Positions 8,013 to 15,909 of a stretch of DNA of 20,208 nt are shown piece after piece. Both the position numbers and the translations under genes were made by a program. A model generated the notes under the pieces. It had not been told where the DNA came from. It saw only the letters and a program-made list of their open reading frames with translations, and did no database searches. The stretch is taken from assembly GCA_964619785.1 (NCBI GenBank), contig CAZUGH010000031.1:1-20208 (forward strand), written 5' to 3'. The DNA is from CAZUGH01 sp964619785 (GTDB lineage: Bacteria > Bacillota > Clostridia > Lachnospirales > Lachnospiraceae). Each line of letters opens with the position of its first letter. Position 1 is the stretch's first letter.

Positions 8013-8477
8013 ATGTTTACTGATAAAAATGAAGGATTTACATTAGTTGAAGTTATCGTAGTATTGGTGATATTGGCCATCCTGGCAGCAGTATCAATTC
8101 CAGCACTTACGGGATTTATCGAACAATCTCAGTCAGGAGAGGCGGTTTCTGATGCTAGACTTTTATATGTTACAGGAGAGGCTGGATTAAAAGACTGGTA
8201 TGGCGGAATCTTTGACAAGTCTTCTATTGTATCGGATAAGAGAGCGATAGAAGCTAGAATTATGCCATTACAACAACCAGATTTGGAAATGACATCTTCA
8301 GGTAATGCACAGGGCTGGTCAGGTAGCAATCGATTTGAAGTTGGTGGCGGAGCATTGAAAGAGACGGGAGCTTATAGCTGGACGAATTTCAAGAATAATG
8401 CGGGAAGTAACCGAGGAATTGTCTATATACCTGGAGGGGATTTCACCGAGAAGGGTACCGTTGTTGAACGGGTATAG
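8013..8477 (+). CDS. Type IV pilin-like (pseudopilin) protein, orphan
   Basis: A 154-residue protein with a class III signal: a short charged leader MFTDKNEG, cleavage predicted between Gly8 and Phe9, then FTLVE with Glu at +5 and a hydrophobic helix VIVVLVILAILAAVSIPALTGFI. This is the prepilin/GspG/ComGC-type N-methylation motif. The rest is a small soluble domain with no cysteine pair. GGGAGGAG lies about 10 nt before the ATG. No prepilin peptidase, ATPase or assembly platform gene is in the window, so the machinery must be elsewhere. It may be a minor pilin or a secreted pilin-like protein. Confidence 0.85.
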   Translation: MFTDKNEGFTLVEVIVVLVILAILAAVSIPALTGFIEQSQSGEAVSDARLLYVTGEAGLKDWYGGIFDKSSIVSDKRAIEARIMPLQQPDLEMTSSGNAQGWSGSNRFEVGGGALKETGAYSWTNFKNNAGSNRGIVYIPGGDFTEKGTVVERV

Positions 8478-8567
8478 AATGAATGATGAAGAAGGCTATT
8501 GCAAAGTGACGAAACAGTTCATGGTGCAGTGGCCTTTTGTTCGTACTGCCTCAGCAAAGGAGGAAAG

Positions 8568-9137
8568 ATGAATTATTACGATGATTATGCAGAACAGTTT
8601 TGCCAAGATACAAGAATTGCGGATATGCAGGCATGTCGCGCAGATTTTCTGAGTGTTCTAGGGGATAATGGTCATATACTAGATGCAGGGTGCGGAAGTG
8701 GGCGAGATGCGAAAGCGTTTTTAGAAGCGGGGTATCAGGTTACTGCGATAGATGCTTCGTCACGAATGTGTGAAGAAGCAGGGCGATGGATTGGTATACC
8801 CATACAGTGCATGAGCTTTGAAGAGATGGATTTTGACCAGAAGTTTGAAGGAATCTGGGCATGCGCTTCGCTTTTGCATGTAAAAAGAGTTGACATGGAT
8901 GATGTGCTTAGACGATGTCACCATGCTTTGAAAGTGGGTGGAGTGATGTATGCCTCATTCAAGCAAGGAAAGGGAGAACGATTCCAGGGAGAACGATTTT
9001 TCAACGATTACATGGAAGAAGAATTGTACACGTTATTTGAGCATAATGGTTTTACGGTTATCAAGATATACATAACACAGGATGTACGAGAAGGCAGAGA
9101 ACAGGAACGTTGGGTTAATGCATTAGTGAGAAAATGA
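8568..9137 (+). CDS. Class I SAM-dependent methyltransferase
   Basis: A 189-residue protein with a Rossmann-type methyltransferase fold. Motif I is ILDAGCGSGRDAKAF (about residues 37-51), motif II VTAIDASSRM ends in the acidic residue that would bind the SAM ribose, and a FEGIWACASLLHV segment corresponds to motif IV. The C-terminal part (MYASFKQGKGER, then LFEHNGFTVIKIYITQD) follows the usual order of the UbiE/Tam-like group. AAGGAGG lies 4 to 5 nt before the ATG at 8568, so the longer frame from 8499 is rejected. Substrate unknown; it is followed by an amidohydrolase 71 bp downstream, with no clear pathway link. Confidence 0.85.
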   Translation: MNYYDDYAEQFCQDTRIADMQACRADFLSVLGDNGHILDAGCGSGRDAKAFLEAGYQVTAIDASSRMCEEAGRWIGIPIQCMSFEEMDFDQKFEGIWACASLLHVKRVDMDDVLRRCHHALKVGGVMYASFKQGKGERFQGERFFNDYMEEELYTLFEHNGFTVIKIYITQDVREGREQERWVNALVRK

Positions 9138-9208
9138 CAGCATAATTCCACCCGTTGTGGAGATAATACACAGATATAAATAATTATCTTACAATAGGGA
9201 GGTAACAG

Positions 9209-10497
9209 ATGTTATTAATTCAAAATGGAGTCCTTTTTACAATGGAAGCCGAGAAACCGATGAAAGCGGATTTATTGTTGAAGGATGGCAAGATTGAGAT
9301 GATAGCTAGTCACATTGCTCCGACGCAGCAGATGCAAGTGATTGATGCCAAGGAAATGTGTGTATTACCGGGATTTATAGATGCACATAGCCACATCGGT
9401 ATCTCGGAAGAGAAGACTGGTGGTCAGGGGGATGATTGCAATGAAGACAGCAATCCAGTTACACCAAGTCTTCGGGCTATTGATGCCATTAATCCAATGG
9501 ATAGTGCATTTCACAATGCCCTGGCTGAAGGCNNNNNNNNNNNNNNNNNNNNNNNNNNNNNNNNNNNNNNNNNNNNNNNNNNNNNNNNNNNNNNNNNNNN
9601 NNNNNNNNNNNNNNNNNNNNNNNNNNNNNNNNTATTGATGCCATTAATCCAATGGATAGTGCATTTCACAATGCCCTGGCTGAAGGCATAACAGGGGCTA
9701 TGGTGGGACCTGGGAGCAGCAATGCGATTGGCGGACAATTTGCTTTTATTAAAACTCATGGAAAACGAATTGATGATATGATTGTACTAGCACCAGCGGC
9801 GATGAAGATTGCATTTGGAGAGAACCCTAAGACGGACTTTGGGCAGAAAGGCAGTATGCCGACTTCGCGTATGGGAATTGCCGACTTGATTCGCAGAGAG
9901 TTCTATCTTGCCAGACAATATTTTTTAAGGGAAAATCAATCCGAGCAAGAATATGATATGGAATGTTACAGGGAACTCTTTGAGAAAAAGATTCCGCTGA
10001 AGGCGCATGTCCACCGTGCTGATGATATTTTTACAGCAATACGTATTGCGGATGAATTTGATTTGGATATGACACTAGACCATTGTACAGAGGGGCATCT
10101 CATTGCAGATGAGATTGCAAAAAGTGGCTATCCAGCGATTGTGGGACCAACACTGGCAGCACGTAGTAAAATCGAGGTCAGTAAATCAGACTTTAAGACA
10201 GCAGGGATTCTACACAAAGCAGGTGTGAGAGTTGCGCTTACGACAGACCATCCTGTATCTCGTATTCAACACTTGCCATTGTGCGCTGCATTGGCAGCAA
10301 GGGAGGGACTTGGTGAGATGGCAGCATTGCAATCCATCACCATTGACGCCGCACGAATCTGTTGTGTAGAACATCGGCTGGGAAGCATCAAAGTGGGAAA
10401 AGATGCAGACCTCATTATTTATAGAGGGAATCCATTAGAAGTGGGTTCGACGATATATCGAACAATTATAAATGGAAAGGTTGTGTGGGAAGAATGA
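9209..10497 (+). CDS. Amidohydrolase, imidazolonepropionase-like (split by artefactual gap)
   Basis: A metal-dependent hydrolase of the amidohydrolase superfamily (PF01979). GFIDAHSHIG gives the HxH metal site. Downstream come LKAHVHRADD, MTLDHCTEGHL and the catalytic-Asp-like TTDHP, and the protein ends with the superfamily pattern GSIKVGKDADLIIYRGNP. A 100-N gap at 9533-9632 sits between two identical 55-bp copies (9478-9532 and 9633-9687). Merging them brings codons at 9532 and 9688 into one frame and gives a 377-residue protein reading HNALAEG-ITGAMVGPGSS across the joint. The start has GGGAGG 8 nt upstream. It probably cleaves a cyclic amide or a related C-N bond; substrate unknown. The last 4 bp overlap the next gene. 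Confidence 0.85.
9478..9532 (+). repeat. 55-bp direct copy, left of gap
   Basis: Identical to 9633-9687 on the far side of the N run. Best explained as overlapping contig ends left unmerged by the assembler, not as a biological repeat. Confidence 0.95.
9533..9632. other. Assembly gap (100 N), probably artefactual
   Basis: Exactly 100 N bounded by identical 55-bp sequences. Removing the gap and one copy (155 bases) restores the amidohydrolase frame, so no bases are likely missing here. Confidence 0.95.
9633..9687 (+). repeat. 55-bp direct copy, right of gap
   Basis: Second copy of the sequence at 9478-9532; see that entry. Confidence 0.95.
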
Positions 10498-11330
10498 AGT
10501 ATACAAATGAAATCATACAAAAGATAGAAGAATACTGTCTCGATAAGCCATGTGCTTATGAGACACGCCCATTTGGTGAACTACCGATTTGTTATCGTGT
10601 AGGTGGCAAGATATTTGCACAGTTTAGTCCAAAGAAGGATTGGTTTAAGATTACGTTGAAGACAAATCCGGATGCGGCAGATTTTTATCGTCAGGCATAT
10701 CCTGATGTAGTAGTGCGAGGATACCACTGCCCACCAGTCCAACAACCATATTGGAATACGATTGATCTGAACCGATTTGATATTGAGCAGCTTTATAAGA
10801 TGATAGACGAGGCCTATGAAGAAATTGTAGAGAAACTGACGAAGAAAGAACAGCGAAGACTGCCAGAGTTAGCTAAGGTTCAATTTGAAAAAATAGATCG
10901 TGCAAATGAAGATTTTGAACGATTATGTGACGAGCTAGATGCCAATCTTGATGAAATCGTCGGTAATACATTTGATCGGTCAGATTACGTGGCTTACAAC
11001 CAGCTTGATGATATTCACGATATTATCTTGGCATATCTAGATGGAGTGGCAGTGGCAGGTGGTTCATATAAATTCTATGATGAAGAAACCATGGAATTAA
11101 AACGTGTCTTTACCGAAAAAAAGGTAAGAGGCATGGGACTTGGCAAAGAACTCTTACGCCGACTTGAAGCGGATGCTAGGATTCAGGGATATCGGTATGC
11201 GATTCTTGAATCGGGAGAGCCCCTCGTGGAAGCGATGGTGCTGTACCGAAAGATGGGTTACAAGGTTATACCGAATTATGGTCAATATGTAGATATGCCG
11301 GATTCGATATGTATGAAAAAACGTTTGTAG
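10494..11330 (+). CDS. MmcQ/YjbR-family domain fused to GNAT acetyltransferase
   Basis: A 278-residue two-domain protein. Residues 1-115 match the MmcQ/YjbR (DUF419) CyaY-like fold, with FGELPICYRVGGKIFAQFSP, FKITLKTNPDAADFYRQAYPDVV and the closing PYWNTIDLNRF...YKMIDEAYEEIVEKLTKK. Residues about 120-278 are a GNAT N-acetyltransferase: ILAYLDGVAVAGGSYKF, the beta4/acetyl-CoA loop LKRVFTEKKVRGMGLGKELLRRLEADARIQGY (R-G-x-G-L-G-K, the Q/RxxGxG/A motif) and VLYRKMGYKVI. The ATG at 10494 overlaps the amidohydrolase stop as ATGA; a GTG at 10485 in the same frame is a possible alternative. Tight coupling suggests the two proteins act on related small molecules or modify the same target. Acceptor unknown. 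Confidence 0.82.
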   Translation: MKYTNEIIQKIEEYCLDKPCAYETRPFGELPICYRVGGKIFAQFSPKKDWFKITLKTNPDAADFYRQAYPDVVVRGYHCPPVQQPYWNTIDLNRFDIEQLYKMIDEAYEEIVEKLTKKEQRRLPELAKVQFEKIDRANEDFERLCDELDANLDEIVGNTFDRSDYVAYNQLDDIHDIILAYLDGVAVAGGSYKFYDEETMELKRVFTEKKVRGMGLGKELLRRLEADARIQGYRYAILESGEPLVEAMVLYRKMGYKVIPNYGQYVDMPDSICMKKRL

Positions 11331-11400
11331 TAGGTCAGAATTCTTTACTTTTATGTGATTTGGAGATACAATGATACAAGTACCTAACGGAGGTGTAACG

Positions 11401-12522
11401 ATGAACAAGAAAAAATTAGGTTTTGGATTGATGCGATTACCAATCTCAGATCCCAATGATGCGACGTCAATCGATATGGATTTGACGAAGAAGATGGTAG
11501 ACTACTTTTTAGAGCAAGGCTTTACATATTTTGATACAGCATGGATGTATTGTGGTTTTAAAAGTGAAAATGCTGCGAAAGAAGCATTGGTTGACCGTCA
11601 CCCACGAGATAGTTTCACATTGGCAACGAAGCTTCATGCATCCTTTGTAAAGGATAAGGCAGATTGTGACCGTGTGTTTAATGAACAGCGTGATAAGACA
11701 GGAGTAGAATACTTTGATTACTACCTTCTTCACGATGTTGGTGAAGATCATTATAAGGTATATACGGAGCTAGATAGTTTTAATTGGCTCGTGAACAAGA
11801 AGAAGCAGGGACTTGTGAAGCATATTGGATTTTCATTCCATGATAATGCAGATTTGCTTGACCGTGTATTAACAGAGCACCCGGAGATGGAGTTTGTTCA
11901 ATTACAGATTAATTATCTTGACTGGGAGAGCAGTGCGATTCAATCAAGAAAATGTTATGAAGTTGCTACCAAACATGGTAAGCCCGTTATTGTTATGGAG
12001 CCTGTAAAGGGTGGAACATTAGCAAATGTACCAGATAAAGTTGAAAAGTTATATCAGGAACACAATTCGAATATGTCGATTCCGTCGTGGGCAATTCGTT
12101 TTGCAGCAAGCCAGGAAAATGTCATGATGGTACTAAGTGGTATGAGCAATATGGAGCAGATGGTAGACAATACGGGATATATGAAGGATTTCAAGCCATT
12201 GACAAAAGAAGATTATGACGTGGTTATGAAAGCCGTTGATATTATCAATGAGAGCATCGCGATTCCATGTACCGGTTGCGCGTATTGTGTTGATGGATGT
12301 CCGAAGAAGATACCAATTCCTAAGTATTTCTCATTATATAATGCTGAAATGCAGGAATATGAGGGTAAAGGATTTACCCCACAGGGTGAGTATTATATGA
12401 GGCTGGCGCAGAACTTTGGTAAAGCAAGTGATTGTGTTGGATGTCATCATTGTGAAGGTGAATGCCCACAGCATTTACCAATCGTGGAACATCTAAAAAC
12501 CGTGGCATCTCAGTTTGAATAA
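11401..12522 (+). CDS. Aldo/keto reductase with C-terminal 2x[4Fe-4S] ferredoxin domain
   Basis: A 373-residue oxidoreductase. The aldo/keto reductase barrel has the tetrad Asp45 (FDTAWMY), Tyr50, Lys77 (LATKLHA) and His111 (YLLHDVG). The C-terminus carries two clusters of four cysteines: C290-x2-C293-x2-C296-x3-C300-P and C345-x2-C348-x2-C351-x3-C355-P, a bacterial ferredoxin pattern for two [4Fe-4S] clusters. This architecture is common in strict anaerobes and suggests electrons pass via iron-sulfur clusters rather than, or as well as, NADPH. The start at 11401 has GGAGGTG 4 to 5 nt upstream; the frame is open to 11371 but lacks a ribosome site there. Substrate unknown. Confidence 0.9.
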   Translation: MNKKKLGFGLMRLPISDPNDATSIDMDLTKKMVDYFLEQGFTYFDTAWMYCGFKSENAAKEALVDRHPRDSFTLATKLHASFVKDKADCDRVFNEQRDKTGVEYFDYYLLHDVGEDHYKVYTELDSFNWLVNKKKQGLVKHIGFSFHDNADLLDRVLTEHPEMEFVQLQINYLDWESSAIQSRKCYEVATKHGKPVIVMEPVKGGTLANVPDKVEKLYQEHNSNMSIPSWAIRFAASQENVMMVLSGMSNMEQMVDNTGYMKDFKPLTKEDYDVVMKAVDIINESIAIPCTGCAYCVDGCPKKIPIPKYFSLYNAEMQEYEGKGFTPQGEYYMRLAQNFGKASDCVGCHHCEGECPQHLPIVEHLKTVASQFE

Positions 12523-12543
12523 TTTTATCAAATTATAAAGAAA

Positions 12544-12571
12544 TTGATTCCTTTTTCTTCCCTAATATAGT
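12544..12571 (+). promoter_or_regulatory. Probable promoter of the chemoreceptor gene
   Basis: TTGATT (12544-12549), a 16-bp spacer, then TATAGT (12566-12571), with a start near 12579. It looks sigma-A-like; I do not see the TAAA/GCCGATAA pattern of the motility sigma factor. Confidence 0.45.
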
Positions 12572-12614
12572 AAAATGATAGTATCATATTTACGTGGGAA
12601 GAAAGAGGAATTTT

Positions 12615-14508
12615 TTGAAGAGCTTAAAGATGAGATCCATCATAATTATTTGTGTAGTGACAGTGCTTTGTCTAACTTGTATGGCCTTTGTTACGTACAA
12701 TATTAGTTCTACAAAGGTTCAGGATTTGTCCGTATCTCAGTATCAGACAAGTACTGCGAACACGACGAATCGACTGAAGGCATGGTTGACAGAGCAGGAG
12801 AAATTAGTATCGACACAGACGATGACATTGCAAATCAATCAGAATTTTGAAAAAGAAACATTGGCAGCATACTTGACAAAGATTGTTGAGGAGTACAACA
12901 AGGATGGTTATATCTACGATTTATATTATACATCCAAGGAAAATGTGATGGCATCGGGAAGTGGTTATGTACCGGATGGCAGCATTGATTTTACGAAGAG
13001 AGATTGGTATCTAGCTGCACTTGAGTCAGATGATGTCTGTTATTCGACACCATACAAGGATACGGATTCAGGGAAACTCGTTATTACTCTGTCACAGAAC
13101 GTGAAGAAAGATGGGGAGATTCAGGGTGTGATGGCTGCGGATATTTTCGTAGATACGCTGATTGAGCTAGTAGGAGAACAATCCGTTCCGAAGGATAGTT
13201 ATTGTTTCTTAGTGGATTCTGCGAATGGAGTTGTAACACATCCAGACAAGAAGGGATTTGCCTATGTCGAGGATGAACCGATTGCACTGTCTAAGTACAA
13301 GAATAAGAATTATAAGAAATTACTGACAGCAATCAAGAAGAAGCAAGAGGTTGTATCGTTCTCCGATTATGATGGCATGAATCGAACCTTCTATCTACAT
13401 AAGATTGATGGATGTAACTGGTATGTTGTAACAGCAGTGAGTGATGCCGTGTTATCAGCACAGACATCTTCTTTGAGAAATGTATACATTATCATTCTAT
13501 TGATTTCGATTCTGGTTGTTATTGTTATCGTAACGTTGTTAGCAGGAAGTATTACGAAGCCGATTCGCAAACTGACAACGCAGATTCAGCAAGGCTCGAT
13601 GAATCAGAGTGATGTGAAATCTTCGACGAAGGAGATTGGTCAGCTCTATACAGAGTATAATCACTTGATGGGCAATCTATCTGAACTGTTGAGCATCTGC
13701 TCACAGGCAGAGGGTAATCTTGGGGAGTTTGGCAGTTCGATTGAAGATATTAACTCAGTTCAACCAGAGCATTGAGTCGTTCCGCAATAATTTTGAAGAG
13801 ATGGAGTCTTCGTTGAACGAGATTCTGGGAAATTTAAATCAGTCTGTAGATTATGCAAAACGACTCGAGGTTGTATCTACTGCATCGAATCAGCATGTGA
13901 AGGATATCAATCATGACATTACAGGCTTGAAGGGAATGTCAAATAATATAACACAGATCGTTTCAACAATTATGGAGATTTCCTCACAGACTAATTTATT
14001 AGCATTGAATGCTTCGATTGAGGCAGCAAGAGCAGGGGAAGCAGGCAAGGGATTTGCTGTTGTTGCAGAAGAAATACGAGTGTTATCGAATAGTACAGCG
14101 GAAGCGACAGGAAGTATATCAGAACAGATTGAGCAGATTCAAGAATTGATTAAGAATGTGGTAAGTGAGTTGGCTGGTTCAACGAAGGATTTTAAGACCA
14201 ATGAAGAGGAATCTGTTGAGGTTCTTAGACTTTTGATGCAGATGAATGAGTCAGTATCAGAAGCGGGTCAGATGAATCAGAGTTTGCAATCATCACTTCA
14301 GACCTTTGTAGATAATAAGGATATGATGATGGAGATGTTTGCATCAATCCATGACAGTATCACGACATGTCTTGATGCTAGCTTAGAGGCTCAGGAGAGT
14401 ACGAAGATGCAGTCTGAGACAGCAGACAACCTGATGAAAGAGAGTAGCCGTTTAACAGAACTTGCACTAGATTTTAAGGAGACAACAGGCAAGTTTCAAC
14501 AGGAATAA
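12615..14508 (+). pseudogene. Methyl-accepting chemotaxis protein with dCache domain, frameshifted
   Basis: One chemoreceptor split over two frames. Part 1 (to 13775) has TM1 (about residues 8-29), a dCache sensor domain with FTKRDWYLAAL and GVMAADI, TM2 (VYIIILLISILVVIVIV) and a HAMP start (SITKPIRKLTTQI). Part 2, in the next frame and running to 14508, has the signalling coiled coil with the hairpin tip EISSQTNLLALNASIEAARAGEAGKGFAVVAEEIRVLS. Dropping one base near 13749-13752 reads EDI-TQFNQSIESF and keeps the 7-residue hydrophobic pattern unbroken. No slippery heptamer is visible, so this is a mutation or an assembly error. AGAGGAA precedes the TTG at 12615; a GTG at 12594 has no ribosome site. 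The receptor probably senses a small ligand outside the cell and signals to CheA. Confidence 0.85.
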
Positions 14509-14516
14509 GGATTATT

Positions 14517-15380
14517 ATGACAGCAGATTGTATTCTATGTCTGATGAACCGACAGCTAAAGGCGGTTTCGGACAGAGATGAAAAAGAAAAAGAAATCTAT
14601 ATTAAAAAAGTAATGAATATTATTCTAGGGGCAGACGATGTTGAGTCTGCTCCTGTTTTGGTAGAAAGAATGAACCTTTTACAACAGGAGATGTTTGGCG
14701 AGAGTGAGAGCTACGAAGAGGAAAAGACTTTCTACAATGAGATGATGCTACAAGAAGAAGCTCGATTAGAGGGATTCATCAATGAGGCATCCAAACCGCT
14801 GTATCGTGCGCTTTTGTTGGCACGCGCGGGGAATTATATTGACTTTGGAGCATTAAAGAGTGTCGATACGAGACAATTAGAACAGTTATTAAATCAAGCT
14901 GTGAATGAGAGTTTGCCCGAGAAAACTTATAAAGAATTTATCGAAGATTTGGCACATGCCACGAAGCTGACATATCTAACTGATAATTGTGGAGAGGTAG
15001 TACTTGATAAACTTCTCATTCGTCAGATTCAAAGTGCATATCCTGATTTGAAAATTACGGTGATTGTTCGAGGCCGCCCGGTGTTAAATGATGTCACGAT
15101 GAAAGAGGCAAAAGAGGTTGGATTGACAGAACTTGTTCAAGTGATTGATAATGGAAGTGGCATTGGGGGAACTTGGCCGCCTGCGATGAGTGAAGAAGCG
15201 AGGCGCGTTCTTGATGAAGCGGATGTGATTGTGGCGAAAGGACAAGGAAATTTTGAAACATTGCATGGATGTGGAAGAAATATTTATTATGCATTCTTAT
15301 GTAAATGTCAGCTTTTTACGCAGAAGTTTGGATTGGAACAGTTAGCAGGCGTGTTTGTTCGGGATTGTGAGGTAAGGTAA
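14517..15380 (+). CDS. DUF89/ARMT1-like metal-dependent phosphatase-like protein
   Basis: A 287-residue protein of the DUF89 family (PF01937), which includes metal-dependent damage-control phosphatases. The N-terminus has the CILC pair typical of the prokaryotic subfamily (MTADCILCLMNRQLKA) followed by a helical region. The active-site half shows LTDNCGEVVLDKLLI (Asp-Asn and Glu), VRGRPVLNDVTMKEA (Asn-Asp) and VIVAKGQGNFETL (Lys, Gly-x-Gly-Asn). It probably removes phosphate from damaged or excess sugar phosphates. The start is 8 bp after the chemoreceptor stop, with a weak AAGG; the next gene starts directly after its stop. These spacings suggest one transcript. Physiological substrate unknown. 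Confidence 0.82.
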   Translation: MTADCILCLMNRQLKAVSDRDEKEKEIYIKKVMNIILGADDVESAPVLVERMNLLQQEMFGESESYEEEKTFYNEMMLQEEARLEGFINEASKPLYRALLLARAGNYIDFGALKSVDTRQLEQLLNQAVNESLPEKTYKEFIEDLAHATKLTYLTDNCGEVVLDKLLIRQIQSAYPDLKITVIVRGRPVLNDVTMKEAKEVGLTELVQVIDNGSGIGGTWPPAMSEEARRVLDEADVIVAKGQGNFETLHGCGRNIYYAFLCKCQLFTQKFGLEQLAGVFVRDCEVR

Positions 15381-15884
15381 ATGAATGATCGATTGACTAA
15401 GAGCGATATTGAGAAGATGAAAGAAGAAATCGAGTATCGCAGGCTGGTTGTGCGTAAGGAAGCACTAGAAGCAGTGAAAGAGGCGAGAGCCCATGGGGAT
15501 CTCAGTGAAAATTTCGAGTACCATGCTGCGAAAAAAGATAAGAATAAGAATGAAAGCAGGATACGTTATCTTGAGAGGATGATCAAGACAGCACAGGTAG
15601 TGGATGAGACATCGAGTCAGGATGAGGTTGGACTGAACAATACGGTGGAAGTGTATTTTGAAGAAGATGATGAAGTTGAGACATATCGTCTTGTAACGAC
15701 GGTACGTGAGGATTCGCTACATGGGAGAATTAGTATCGAGTCGCCAATTGGCAAGGCACTGATGGGACATCATGTGGGAGACCGCGTACAAGTGAAGGTG
15801 AACGATGCTTATCAATATTATCTACAGATTCGTTCTATACAGAATACAGACGAAGATGAGAATGATCGGATTCGAAGCTTCTAA
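15381..15884 (+). CDS. GreA/GreB-family transcript cleavage factor
   Basis: A 167-residue protein matching GreA/GreB in length and order. An N-terminal coiled coil (residues about 5-75) carries the tip motif ARAHGDLSENFEYHAAKKDKN, where the acidic pair (Asp and Glu of GDLSEN) normally completes the polymerase active site. The C-terminal FKBP-like domain has ISIESPIGKALMGHHVGDRVQVKVN. These factors rescue backtracked RNA polymerase. The ATG directly follows the stop of the upstream gene, and GAGGTAAGG overlaps that gene's end. It may be the main GreA or a second paralogue, since it sits in an unusual neighbourhood; that cannot be decided from this window. Confidence 0.88.
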   Translation: MNDRLTKSDIEKMKEEIEYRRLVVRKEALEAVKEARAHGDLSENFEYHAAKKDKNKNESRIRYLERMIKTAQVVDETSSQDEVGLNNTVEVYFEEDDEVETYRLVTTVREDSLHGRISIESPIGKALMGHHVGDRVQVKVNDAYQYYLQIRSIQNTDEDENDRIRSF

Positions 15885-15909
15885 ATAAAAAAGAAAGTTG
15901 AGGAAAGTT

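Noticed and set aside
9140..9165. Terminator after the methyltransferase gene
   Set aside because: Only a weak TCCAC/GTGGA pairing with no T-run.
9478..9687. Tandem duplication inside the amidohydrolase
   Set aside because: Exact 55-bp copies exactly bordering a 100-N run are best explained by unmerged contig ends.
13720..13775. Programmed ribosomal frameshift in the chemoreceptor
   Set aside because: No slippery heptamer, and no stem or internal ribosome site that would support recoding; a mutation or base-call error is simpler.
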